Below, piece after piece: positions 55,001-62,955 of a stretch of DNA of 64,000 bases. The stretch covers positions 24,040,692 to 24,104,691 of the forward strand of contig CM057167.1 of NCBI GenBank assembly GCA_029962745.1, written 5' to 3'. Positions within the stretch are counted from its first letter, which is position 1. Each line of letters starts with the position of its first letter. Below the pieces are notes generated by a model. That model saw only the letters and a list, made by a program, of their open reading frames with translations, did not search any database and was not told where the DNA came from. Origin of the DNA: Echinometra lucunter. Taxonomy: Eukaryota > Echinodermata > Echinoidea > Camarodonta > Echinometridae. The position numbers and the translations under genes were made by a program.

Positions 55001-58000
55001 CTCATGAAAAAATTGTTTCATACTGATATATTTCGCAATCGAATGCTTTCTTTTTCTCCCTCTTCAAATCACAAATATTTCCTTGTATGACAAGGACTTT
55101 CAATATCTGTTCCCAAATTCAATGACTGTGACCACACTTCCACTTAGTATCGAGTTTGCATGACCATTCTTTCACTGCTATGGAGTCATGACAAAGGATT
55201 TCCTGAAATATATAGATAACATGTTTCTCTTTAAAGGGGATATTATAATGCTTGAAAGTGAAAATGTCATATTTATAGCCCATTATGAGAATCACACCAA
55301 AATGCATACGTTCATCTTTATAAGCATGTCATCTAGTATATGAAAAAATTGGAACAAAATAGTCTTCCTCAAAGGAAACTATAACTCTATTTTCCTGTTT
55401 ATGGTGGAAAATCCAACAAAATGATTTCAAAGCAGATCAGAACCCATTTATTCACAGCAACTGCAGGTACAAATAAAACATTGAAGGAGAAACCTATTGC
55501 AATATTTCTTCAAAATATCAATTACTGGCAGGAACTGATTTAATGTGTCAGGGTAACATATATTCATGCAAATTTTTATCCTTAAAATCCTTAAAGGGGG
55601 TACCCAATGCTGAAACAATGTTAGTTCATTTAAAAGAGTATGATTCCATTAGCAGAAAATCATCTGCCTAAAGTTTTTTTAAAAGTCGTGTTGCCAAGGA
55701 AACCCCAAAATGTGGTAAGATTTCAGGACATTTTTTGACCCCTCAGTTTCAACTGGGTACCCACTTTGACGTCAAAATGACGTCAAAGTGGGTACCTTGT
55801 CGCTCAATTCTAGCAAAATGCGCGCAACGTATAATACATATTGTACAGTCTAGCACGTAGCACAACTGCAATGCGCGAAGCTGGGTACCCACTTTGACGT
55901 CATACCCCATACTCAAAGTTTTTGGTCAACTCTTGACTTTTTATGAGAAAATTAGCCAAAATGCATTGATTTCGACTGAAAATCATCAAATTTCTAATGT
56001 TATTCTTCTTAGAATTCCATTCTCGATCATATATCAAAAAAATGTTTACCATTGTGTAATCACTTTAATATCCCTCATATCATGAAAAAATTCTCCCAAA
56101 CTCATCAACACCACAGGAGGCTTGATAGCTCAGTTGGTAGAGCAATAGTATCATAATCAGATGATCTGGGTTCAAAACCAAGTTGATGTGATAGTGCCCT
56201 GTAGTAAGGCATTAATCCTCATTACCAGGTCCCTCGGAGAGGACTTAAAGCTGTCGTCCTCTGGTTGCTTACTTGCAAACATGCATGCATTCTTAGCAAA
56301 AACAAACCAATACTTTAAAACTAATTCATAATTCTCACCCTTGGTGAAATATTACGTTGCCATGTTTAGATTTCTTTGATGATAGATCAATTAAAAGACT
56401 ACTGTATGATATTGAAAAAGGAAGTGTACAGATCACTTAAAAGAAACATACTTTGTGTTCAGCTAGAATGAAGAAAATAAACCACACAAACTTTACCTGG
56501 TATTATTACATGGGTAAATGGTTAAATGAGAATGCAATCCAAGCATCAGTGTGCTCTTAGTGAATAAAGATGACCAAGAAGAGTAAATAGTGAAAGTTTG
56601 AGTAAAATCACACAATCTGTTCAAGAGTTATGAATTTTTAAAGTTTCAGTAAATCCCCATTAATGGGATCCTTGAGTTGGCAACTTTGCCAGCATCTGTG
56701 ATGTCATCGTAGACAACTCTCAATTCATTTTGTACATGGCTCTTAGAAAAAAATTGATTTATATGAAATTTCAAGTCAGGATTCAACATAATTCCTCCCC
56801 AAATGCATGCAGAATTGATGTAGCCTGTATCAGGACAACTCCCCCGGGGACTGGGGGAGTTGTCCTTGGGGAGTTGTCATCCGGGAAAAGTGTCCTCCGG
56901 GGAGAGTTGCCCTCGGGGGAGCTGTGCTCCAGGGGGAGTTGTCAGGTGGGAATCATATCGGGGGAGTTGTCCTCCCGGGGGAGTTGTCCTAGAACCAATG
57001 TAGCCATGTCATACTTAAACAATAAATCAAAATCAAATTTTTATTTTTCTTGAAAATAAAGAAAATGTTAAATTCTGTGTACAAAATAAATGGAGAGTTG
57101 TCCACAATGACATCACTGATGCTGGCGAAGTTGCCATTTCAAGGATCCTCATAATAAGGATTTACTTAAGCTTTCAAAGTTCATAACTCTTGAACAGATA
57201 TCCGATTTTCCTCAAACTTTCAGTGTTTACTCTTCTTGTTCTTCTTCATTCACTGGAAGCACACTGATGTCTGGGTTGCATTCTTCTTTAAAGAAAGATA
57301 CATGTAACTTTAATAGTCTATTCTCCAGTCATTTTTATGCTTACTGACAGTTCATTTGAATTCATAATATTCTTTTTATAGAGGTAATATTTGAAGCTCA
57401 TATTTTGCAACACAGTATAGTGGCATGGAACTGCTTAACACAAAGAGCAAGTACACTTCAAAACAATGTTGAAAGACTCAAGAACTCACCAACATAGCTT
57501 TCATCCTTATCATTTGGTGGATACCAGTCTGTGACATCAGCCACTGTCGTTCCAGATGATGAGATAGATACTACACTACCTAATGAGTGAAAAAGAGCAA
57601 TATAAAACACTTAACCATTCATGGGCGTAGACACCCGGGGGGGGGGGGGGGGGGGATGGCGGGATGGCGGGATGGGGAATGCATCCCCCCACATTTTGAG
57701 GTGGACTCATATAATATGTGGGATTTAATCATCCCCCACGTATGAGTACCTGTCTACGCTAATGTAACCATTACATGATTCTCTGATAAAACAGGATAAG
57801 ATGTGGGTAAGATGAAAAAGACATCACTGATTTTGAGGAAAAATATATTTTAGAAAAATATATCAACCAACACAACAGGCGAAGATTCCCGGATTTACCT
57901 GATTAGACCCTGTTTCATAAACTTGTTATCAGTAACAACTGCCAAATTTCAATGACAAATTTGCTCTCGGTCAATCACATGCAAAGATTTCAGTAGCTTA

Positions 58001-61000
58001 TAACAATTATTGCAACTTATTATTGATAACAAGTTCTATGAAACGAGGCCCACAAAAAATTCAATATCATGGATTTAACCAGAGGCAAATTCATTGATTT
58101 AACAGGGAAATTTGTGGTTGGGATAAAGAAAGATACTACAAATTAAAAACAGAAAGCAATATTAAAAATTACTTGTAAATTTACTTTTCCCCTGATTTAA
58201 TGATAAAATAGGTTGTTGTTACTACATAATACTCTGCAAGCTAATAAGAAAAAATAACACTATCAAACATTTAAATCAGCAAAGAATAACTGACAATACA
58301 GCATGATACATACATGTACATATGATTAATCAATATTGCAGACAGTTATTCCTTCAGTCCTTTAACTTGCACCATTCTATTTTAGCTAATAAAAGTAGTG
58401 CATTCTTAACGTATCCAGGGGTACATTCATCCCTTTTAAATACATAAACATCAGTTATACTTGTCAAACACACATTATTTCAAGCTTTTTAAGCAAAACG
58501 ACAGTTGTTTTTTTAATAAACTTATTTCAACTGATATGCCAATTTTCTTTATGAGCCAAAGGACATGATGTCAGCAGCCAATTTTTTTCATGAACTTACC
58601 CCTCCAAGCCAATGATCCGACCGCTCCTAAAATGAGAGTACTACCGTCCATGGAGTAGGTTGCACTAAAACCTGCTTGACACCAGCCGTGCCATGCAATA
58701 CCCTTGCCCTGAGTATCAGCTTTTATCTGCACCTCTGTTAAGTGAACAAAGAAAAGGTTAACTTTGTATTTTCATCCTTCTTAAAACATCTTTATGTTCT
58801 TTCTTATTACATACAAATCATGAACTTTTTATTACTTACAAGTGAAAATAAACTCAGCAAAGCCAAAATATTACCAGCCAAAGAGCTTGACACTAACAGG
58901 CTACCAAATATCTAGGCCCAGACCCCCTAAATCTCAAAATTTCAACATACCTGGCTCAGTGCCTACATGCATGCCGCTTTTCCAGTGAAAAAACTAAATG
59001 TGAAGCCCTGCTAGTAGGCCAATGCAACAAGTAATCAACTACTTTGTAAAATCATAAAAGCCCCTCTCCCCCATTTAACTTTATTAGTAACAAAAATACT
59101 AAATGTATTGCTAATTTTAAAGTTGCTCAGCAATTACTGATTCCTGATAAATGAGCTAAGTATTTCATATAGCAATTTCATTCTCACCCTTGTATGCAAA
59201 TTTTATCTTAATTACAAAAGTATTGTTTTCCTTTTCTGTTGAGAAGTTTGTTAGCGAAGTGCATCATATCCTTCATTTAAGTGTTCTATAACGAGGCCCT
59301 AACAATTTGAAAGCATTTTGAAATCAATAAAAAGTTTCTACACAGGACATGTTAATGTTTTGGTCATATACTTACGTCAGACCAACTAATGATGGGGAGG
59401 GGGTCCATCGACTTATCTAGATACACCGGAATATATCTCCTTGTTTTTTATTAAATGTTTATTCTTTGAGGGACCAACATGTCATCACCAAAAACAAGTT
59501 GGTGACAAGTATAAGGAAATCGAAAGTCGAAAACGAAATATCGTGCAAACCGACGACGTGACATGAACGGGATTGCCCGATGATTCGAAGTAAGCCGCTG
59601 AAATAGGATGTGGCAACCTTGTGATGTGCCAGAATAAACTCAGTAGTAACACGAAATTAAAATAAAAGAGGATAATCATGTTTCTGAAAACTTCCCTGCT
59701 AGTACCACTTTCCTAATCTAAGAATATGAGAAATCTTCTAAAAGTCAAATCTTATTTCATAAAAGAGGAAATTTTGCGAAATCCCTAATGCTGTTCCGTG
59801 GTCTCCACATTTTCAAGAGTTTCACAAAGCATTTACCATTATAAATTGTACTATCCCGGGGCCTTTTAATTATTTTAACATGTGTCTTTATAACGTCTGT
59901 ATGGAGAGATTAACAGAGTGAACTTGAAAAGTGAGTAGACCACTTATAATTTCTACGATTTGCATCGTTTGAACACTTGATCCTGTTGATGCTGCATAGC
60001 TAGAAGGGACTGAGATTACAAGGTCTAAATGTTTAAAAATATTCCACTTAAAACTCTTCACTTTCCATTTATGATGAATGGCATTTCCCTCTGTAAACAA
60101 TAACACTTCAAATAAGAAGATAAAAGCTTGGTCTATTTTTGATAAACGCCAACAACTTTTTTAATGTATTTTAATTCATCCTTTTATGCAGGAAACGAAA
60201 CAGTAAAAAGAAAGTGAAGCCCATGTCCTTGAATTACCACGGAAAAGCAGTTTTGATAGAAAGTAAAATGACGGATACATTACAATTGGAAAAATGAAAG
60301 CCCAAGCTTTTTTTTGAAAACCAAATGTAGAAACAAACTCCAAAATGCAATAAAATTTCGATTCATGCACATACCAAACATTTGCATCATTCCATACTCA
60401 AAATTTAAAAAAAAATCGAGAATCGCACAAGTAACTTACAATCATGTCGCATTTTCAAAACACAAATCAAATCTTACCTTGCTGAGCACGTCGGAATTAA
60501 TTCAGAATTATCTTTAAAACTTGCAAACCGAAATCTACGAATTGGTACATATCATTTTAATCATTTCACACATATCACGACTTTGGACAAATCATATACG
60601 CATTTGATTCAGATCCCTTCCCCTCCCCTCCCCCTCCCAACCGCCATATCACACAAAACCTAGGCAGCAACACACACTCGAAGAATCTAAAAAAAAAAGA
60701 GAGAACTTACCGTTAATGATCACAATAATTTTTAAAACACAATGATCACATATACATTTCTAACAAATAACGTAATAAACCCGTAAATAAACATCTTTTT
60801 CATACTTCCAGAGCCACAAGATCTTTACTGCCCCTTTAACTAAAGTCAAACAACCGACGATAAGTCGCTTCAAGCATGAATGCCATATGCAATCATTCAT
60901 CAGAGTTCAGGCACAAGTTTTTGTAGTAAGTAGTAAATCATTGCCGCCTTTTAGGGCAATTACATTGATAGAAGGAAGCAAGAGTTCACGTTTTCTTCTG

Positions 61001-62955
61001 TCAAATTGTCGACATAAATCACCTTCATTATCACACAGTGACTTACGATGGGATCCTGCAGTGTATCTGAAGTAAAAGGGAGGCAGAAGTTGTAAAGGTG
61101 ATCTCTCTATTCACAAACATCACCTTGAAATCTTATACAAGCTCAATGAAGCTCAGTTTGATATCCAGAGTACTGAAATTAAACATAGCTTTTAAAAAAA
61201 TGTATCAAATAATTAACTCAAAGGAGGAACTTCTTTTAATGTTGTTAGTACTGTAATTTTTAATCGAGGGGTTGATAATTCTTCCGATATTAAATCAATA
61301 TTTTCTCTCTTCCTGAAATGTTCGCGATTTTTTACAGAACGGCCGTTCTTCTTTTCTTTCGCTTCTTGGTAGAGATAGCTTGTAGGCAATTTAGTCAAAC
61401 ACCCCTCCCCCCAAAAAGAAAATGTATGGCGACGCCCTCAAACAACACACTCTGAACCAGGGTTATTTTCCTACTAAACTGAATTAAGGATCATACCTCA
61501 GTCAAACAACACCGACCGATAACCGATAAAAGCTTAATCATTCAAAAAGGGAATAAAGTATTCATTGTACTATTATCCGCTATCGATCTCGTGCCGATCT
61601 CATAAGTGTGGCTGCGGAACAAGTCAAACTGTTGGTTATGACTAATGAAGTAACCATGGAAATGCAAACGTCTGCATTAACCACAAAGAAAAACTTGTCG
61701 TGCCTGTCAGAAATGTTAGACACTGCACCCTACCTTTTACTGATCTCGAACCCCCTCTCGGTACACATCATACCTTGATGACTTATACAGTTATATGCCA
61801 ATTAAGAACCGCTTCTCCAAGATCGTTCGTGAATTATTAAATATTTCATGCAAAAGTATCCTTAGAACCATTTAGCTCAGTAGGGGCCGCAGAATCTTTT
61901 TGGAGGGAATGGTGACGCCCAAACAGGCAGGGTCCATGGGGTGGAGCCACTTTAAGCCCTTGCTGTTGTGAGCGTAAGGCTAAGAGAATTTTGAATAAGT
62001 TTTTGCAATTAATATTTTTCTCTCTTTTTATTGTTCATCATATTTTATTTCTAACCGATTTTTTTTTTTTTTTTTTTTTGGGGGGGGGGGGTTGGAAAGA
62101 GTTGCAGCCCCCTCCCGTGACCCCTGCTCAGATAGCTAATATTACTGATATCGCAAATGAGTATACCTGGTATGCTGTCCGCAGTACTCATCCATTAAAG
62201 TGGGTAATCGTACATTTTGTAATGTACGATTGGCACATTTATACAAACGGAATGGTAACCCACGGGCGAAGATATAACTAATATTTTTAATCGTAATATC
62301 CGAGAGAGCGTCGGTAAGACGGTCTGGCCTGCTCCAAATTTAACGAAAGAGGATATTATTTACACTCTTGCTCAAACAGTTTGGGGTATTTATTTCAATA
62401 ATTTTCGTTTCATTAGTTTTTTTTTTTCAAATACATATGTGTTTTATTGGATCATCAGAATCACAAATTATGACAAATGACAAATGACAAATGATGACGT
62501 GGATCACTGACATTTAATATTCCTCCTTATATCCAAATTCATAGATTAAAGTCGACTGAAGTTAGATATAAACAAATAATCGGCAGGTCATTACAAACTG
62601 CTGGTGACCATTAATTAGCACTTTCTAATTACCCTTTACGTTTTGGCGAAATATACTTGCCGTATACGTCCGCTCTAAAGCAATCGTAGAATACGATCAA
62701 CACTATTATTTTAAAGACAAGTGTAAAGTATATAGAAATCAGGATAATGGTAAATAGGGGCCATGAAATTCGAGAAATAGTAAAGTGGGGGCCAGTTATC
62801 CTAGGATCAACTCACTCACGTTCCAGGCAAGGCCTTCTTTTCACAACACTGTGAAAGTTGAGCTCCGCATCGATCTCATAACACACGCCGTTTGGAAAGA
62901 TGACCAGGAACCTCGTCTCGGCGTAGAACTGGTTCGACCACATGTGGCCACATGT
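28826..62955 (-). CDS. Integrin alpha subunit (non-I-domain), 21 exons, N-terminus off window
   Basis: 21 exons on the minus strand total about 953 codons against the family's usual 1000-1100. The chain reads CGHMW and NGVCYEID (blades 1-2), [26 protein letters not shown], then three FG-GAP calcium loops [18 protein letters not shown] and DMDNNGYPD, thigh and calf domains ([55 protein letters not shown]), one membrane helix, and WKCGFFRRR followed by an acidic tail. No alpha-I domain lies between blades 2 and 3. Known: integrin alphas pair with a beta subunit at the plasma membrane and bind matrix ligands. The CDxxNPMKA and GPxxxHIY patterns favour the alpha-V/5/8 or alpha-4/9 type, but this is uncertain. 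No clear dibasic furin site is seen. Two phase conflicts and one frame break are described as findings. Confidence 0.95.
29555..29677 (-). CDS. Integrin alpha exon 20 (transmembrane helix)
   Basis: Acceptor CCTACAG, donor GTAGGT, 41 whole codons. Encodes [16 protein letters not shown], then a hydrophobic run to VMWK. The single membrane helix joins directly to CGFFRRR. Confidence 0.93.
30729..30833 (-). CDS. Integrin alpha exon 19 (membrane-proximal calf-2)
   Basis: Acceptor TTTCCAG, donor GTAAAT, 35 whole codons. Encodes [12 protein letters not shown] and GRPDRVE. Confidence 0.84.
31418..31531 (-). CDS. Integrin alpha exon 18 (calf-2)
   Basis: Acceptor TTCTTCAG, donor GTGAGA, 38 whole codons. 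Encodes [14 protein letters not shown], matching the family's CxxxxCxxIxC, and ends IFEDTFLR. A decayed copy lies immediately upstream (31572-31641). Confidence 0.87.
31572..31641 (-). pseudogene. Decayed partial duplicate of integrin exon 18
   Basis: The copy retains the TTCTTCAG acceptor and reads [14 protein letters not shown] and SESGG, then loses similarity before any splice donor. It differs from exon 18 at several codons. It lies about 40 bases upstream (in gene sense) of exon 18, so unless it is skipped the splice would be non-productive. Confidence 0.8.
31747..32246. other. Assembly gap, exactly 500 N
   Basis: All N. The same 16 bases (gagaagattgttggca) occur at 31731-31746 just before the gap and at 32247-32262 just after it. 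Confidence 0.99.
32530..32687 (-). CDS. Integrin alpha exon 17 (calf-2)
   Basis: Acceptor TTTCCAG, donor GTAAGT. Encodes [13 protein letters not shown] and a Lys/Asn-rich stretch with NKTS sites. It ends two bases into a codon (phase 2), whereas exon 18 starts in phase 0. Confidence 0.82.
32718..33155 (-). mobile_element. TTAA-flanked repeat, AGGGGGTACCC family, copy 2
   Basis: A reverse copy with TTAA at 32714-32717 and 33156-33159, starting 30 bp upstream (gene sense) of integrin exon 17. Confidence 0.75.
33658..33765 (-). CDS. Integrin alpha exon 16 (calf-2)
   Basis: Acceptor CATTTAG, donor GTAAGT, 36 whole codons. Encodes [16 protein letters not shown] and ITIPWK, the family's NxGPSxxxxxxLxxxWP. 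Confidence 0.88.
34048..34085. repeat. (GA)n microsatellite
   Basis: Uninterrupted GA dinucleotides, 38 bp, in the integrin intron between exons 15 and 16. Confidence 0.95.
35284..35693. mobile_element. TTAA-flanked MITE (CCATTCGTGACAG ends)
   Basis: Inverted ends (A/C)CCATTCGTGACAG with TTAA at 35280-35283 and 35694-35697, in the integrin intron between exons 15 and 16. AAATTGGCAA blocks inside recall the 12605 element. Confidence 0.68.
36037..36218 (-). CDS. Integrin alpha exon 15 (calf-1/2), reading frame broken
   Basis: Acceptor TATACAG, donor GTGAGT. The 5' part reads [11 protein letters not shown] and the 3' part [15 protein letters not shown], both integrin-like, but they lie in different frames. 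The first frame runs into TGA at the exon end, and the second has TGA just upstream of the conserved part. The break lies at or near homopolymers at 36134-36138 and 36098-36100, so a sequencing or assembly indel is likely. Confidence 0.82.
36258..36991. mobile_element. AT-flanked TIR element, family member 2
   Basis: Ends AGGGGGCGTTCACACACAA and inverted AGGCACGTTCACACACAAA, flanked by AT. The interior is colinear with 11661-12370. Its near end is 39 bp from the acceptor of integrin exon 15. Confidence 0.72.
37440..37503. repeat. (GAT)n microsatellite
   Basis: GAT/AAT triplets in the integrin intron between exons 14 and 15. Confidence 0.85.
37902..38071 (-). CDS. Integrin alpha exon 14 (calf-1)
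   Basis: Acceptor CCCTACAG, donor GTATGT. Encodes [21 protein letters not shown] and [11 protein letters not shown], which joins to [11 protein letters not shown] of the next exon. Confidence 0.87.
39331..39698. mobile_element. AGGTGCTTTCACACC MITE
   Basis: Inverted ends AGGTGCTTTCACACCTACCC, sharing the first 14 bases with 8283-8640. No clear target duplication. It ends 20 bp from the donor of integrin exon 13. Confidence 0.7.
39719..39818 (-). CDS. Integrin alpha exon 13 (calf-1)
   Basis: Acceptor TTTCTGCAG, donor GTAAGA. Encodes [18 protein letters not shown], matching CxLGNPMKxG of the family. An acceptor nine bases further in (AACAAG) would restore phase with exon 12. Confidence 0.84.
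40094..40348 (+). other. Unassigned 84-codon open frame in an integrin intron
   Basis: A plus-strand open frame with Trp, Gly and acidic residues distributed like a protein ([23 protein letters not shown]). I do not recognise it. It is antisense to the integrin gene and may be a transposon fossil or chance. Confidence 0.15.
40433..40537. repeat. 105-bp near-perfect palindrome
   Basis: Arms AATTCAGCCTGCGGA...TACAGGTCT...GATGTGA pair around GGTAAT with few mismatches. Confidence 0.8.
40617..40761 (-). CDS. Integrin alpha exon 12 (calf-1)
   Basis: Acceptor TTTCAG, donor GTAAGT. Encodes [26 protein letters not shown] and [13 protein letters not shown]. Its 3' phase (0) does not match the best acceptor of exon 13. 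See findings. Confidence 0.86.
41255..41669. repeat. Foldback of degenerate TTAGACCAA repeats
   Basis: The left half holds many TTGGTCTAAT-type words, the right half their complements, with ends CCACTTGGTCT and AGACCAAGTGG. Imperfect 18-20 bp periodicity. Confidence 0.65.
42118..42197 (-). CDS. Integrin alpha exon 11 (thigh/calf-1)
   Basis: Acceptor ATGAAG after a T-tract, donor GTGAGT. Encodes [15 protein letters not shown], one of the best conserved integrin alpha motifs. Confidence 0.9.
42303..42830. mobile_element. TAA-flanked MITE (TGTTACATTCA ends)
   Basis: Ends TGTTACATTCATACCTTTG and inverted TGCTACATTCACACCTTTG, with TAA at 42300-42302 and 42831-42833, as in PIF/Harbinger. Interior rich in GCGTATTG words. 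Confidence 0.75.
42925..44240 (-). mobile_element. Degenerate, 5'-truncated non-LTR retrotransposon
   Basis: The minus-strand open frame 44236-43136 carries reverse transcriptase motifs A ([13 protein letters not shown]), B ([11 protein letters not shown]) and C (YADDLVLM), and the C-terminal [12 protein letters not shown] block. A PHD finger sits inside the frame (CGIC...CEKC...WIH...C...CGRC). A frameshift near 43136 moves the 3' part ([28 protein letters not shown]) to another frame with an internal stop. The element ends in a GACTGACTGAATGACTGAA tail at about 42925. It lies in the integrin intron between exons 10 and 11. The clade (RTE- or CR1-like) is uncertain. Confidence 0.85.
44880..45023 (-). 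CDS. Integrin alpha exon 10 (thigh)
   Basis: Acceptor TTTGCAG, donor GTGAGT, 48 whole codons. Encodes [16 protein letters not shown] and [16 protein letters not shown]. Confidence 0.87.
45513..45676 (-). CDS. Integrin alpha exon 9 (thigh)
   Basis: Acceptor ATCCCAG, donor GTAAAT. Encodes [21 protein letters not shown] and [12 protein letters not shown]. Confidence 0.88.
46010..46462 (-). mobile_element. AGGGGGTACCC family, copy 3
   Basis: A reverse copy. One end keeps TTAA (46463-46466); the other has lost about 30 bp next to TTAA at 46006-46009. Confidence 0.75.
47266..47395. repeat. 25-bp tandem repeat, 5 units
   Basis: Units of core GGCAAACCCCTGCAGCTTCT, nearly identical, in the integrin intron between exons 8 and 9. 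Confidence 0.92.
47713..47870 (-). CDS. Integrin alpha exon 8 (propeller end, thigh start)
   Basis: Acceptor AAACAG, donor GTAACT. Encodes [11 protein letters not shown] (the family's SRPVVxxxxxL), then [19 protein letters not shown]. Confidence 0.87.
48061..49835. mobile_element. Outer TIR element holding the 150-bp array
   Basis: Outer ends CTACACTCTAAAAA and inverted CTACACTCTAAAAAAAAG. Within it lies an inner element 48124-49733 with ends TTTATGCCTCCGCC. A hairpin TTCGACC/GGTCGAA lies at 48103-48122. Confidence 0.6.
48180..49658. repeat. Ten-copy 150-bp tandem array with AGGTCA direct repeats
   Basis: Anchors (GACCTTGACCTTTGACC) at about 48183, 48331, 48481, 48631, 48782, 48932, 49082, 49233, 49381 and 49532. 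Each unit holds a conserved CAAATGGTTCTTAAGTTATC block. It is followed by (GGAC)n at 49659-49683. It lies in the integrin intron between exons 7 and 8. Confidence 0.93.
50281..50408 (-). CDS. Integrin alpha exon 7 (FG-GAP with calcium loop DMDNNGYPD)
   Basis: Acceptor TTTCCAG, donor GTGAGT. Encodes [16 protein letters not shown] and IVVGAYEND, the last propeller blade. Confidence 0.93.
50680..51085. repeat. Degenerate CACACTGTGT-rich palindromic repeat
   Basis: Words CACACTGTGTC and GTGTGAAC recur in both orientations over 400 bp. Reminiscent of the interior of 8283-8640 (ACAGTGTGGTACCACACTGT). Confidence 0.6.
51304..51507 (-). CDS. Integrin alpha exon 6 (FG-GAP with calcium loop DLNGDGYED)
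   Basis: Acceptor CCCACAG, donor GTACTT, 68 whole codons. Encodes [26 protein letters not shown] and GAVYIYLGG. Confidence 0.93.
51990..52362. repeat. (CAT)n/(CGTCAT)n microsatellite abutting integrin exon 5
   Basis: About 370 bp of ATC triplets with G interruptions ending within three bases of the donor of exon 5. Confidence 0.92.
52365..52502 (-). CDS. Integrin alpha exon 5 (FG-GAP with calcium loop DINHDGLTD)
   Basis: Acceptor CTTTAG, donor GTAAGA, 46 whole codons. Encodes [23 protein letters not shown] and GRVYIF. Confidence 0.92.
53178..53320 (-). CDS. Integrin alpha exon 4 (blade 3-4)
   Basis: Acceptor GTTACAG, donor GTAAGT. Encodes [25 protein letters not shown]. This repeat has FG-GAP form but lacks the DxDxDG calcium loop. 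Confidence 0.9.
53455..54240. repeat. Dispersed repeat, copy interrupted by a retrotransposon fragment
   Basis: Left piece to about 53474 and right piece from 54041 match 10028-10200 (GAGCGCAGTCACGTGTGATT, TATATGGCAAGGAC). Confidence 0.65.
53475..54040 (+). mobile_element. 3' fragment of a non-LTR retrotransposon with (AATTG)n tail
   Basis: About 566 bases interrupt a dispersed repeat whose uninterrupted copy lies at 10028-10200. One frame reads [28 protein letters not shown], typical of the C-terminal end of echinoderm/cnidarian LINE proteins. It ends in a tandem AATTG tail (about 53997-54040), as CR1/L2-like elements often do. Confidence 0.6.
55595..56064 (+). mobile_element. AGGGGGTACCC family, copy 4
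   Basis: TTAA at 55591-55594 and 56065-56068. The internal palindrome of GTACCCACTTTGACGTCA is best preserved here. Confidence 0.78.
56116..56308 (+). mobile_element. tRNA-derived SINE, diverged copy 3
   Basis: The head has ATAGCTCAGTTGGTAGAGCA and GGGTTCAAAACC, and the body (AAGGCATTAATCCTCATTACC...GAGGACTTAAAG) matches copies 1 and 2. The anticodon region differs (CATAATC), so it may be a subfamily with another tRNA head. Confidence 0.78.
56526..57287. mobile_element. TTAA-flanked foldback (GAGAATGCAATCC ends), copy 2
   Basis: Colinear with 18652-19230, flanked by TTAA at 56522-56525 and 57288-57291, and interrupted by a 172-bp insertion at 56826-56997. Confidence 0.8.
56826..56997. mobile_element. 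Small hAT-like MITE built of GGGGGAGTTGTCC repeats
   Basis: Flanked by ATGTAGCC at 56818-56825 and 56998-57005, an 8-bp duplication absent from the sister copy at 18652-19230. Ends TGTATCAGGACAACTCCCCC and inverted TGGTTCTAGGACAACTCC. The interior is GC-rich, unlike its surroundings. Confidence 0.78.
57490..57579 (-). CDS. Integrin alpha exon 3 (blade 2-3 junction)
   Basis: Acceptor CATTAG, donor GTGAGT. Encodes [18 protein letters not shown] and DESYVG. In I-domain integrins the I domain would be inserted here. The short exon shows it is absent. Confidence 0.88.
57906..58051. mobile_element. GGCC-GTTTCAT MITE, relative
   Basis: Same ends and interior (AACTTGTTATCA, TTGCAACTTATT) as 28540-28683, in the intron between integrin exons 2 and 3. 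Confidence 0.7.
58600..58734 (-). CDS. Integrin alpha exon 2 (blade 2)
   Basis: Acceptor TTAACAG, donor GTAAGT. Encodes [17 protein letters not shown] and [11 protein letters not shown], the family's CQxGFSAxFTxDG...GxPGSxxWxG motif. Confidence 0.9.
62820..62955 (-). CDS. Integrin alpha exon 1 seen (propeller blades 1-2)
   Basis: Acceptor ATCACAG, donor GTGAGT. Encodes [18 protein letters not shown] and KRRPCLE, matching the CAHRW and GVCY...PC signatures near residue 100-150 of integrin alphas. Earlier exons must lie beyond 64000. Confidence 0.88.
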
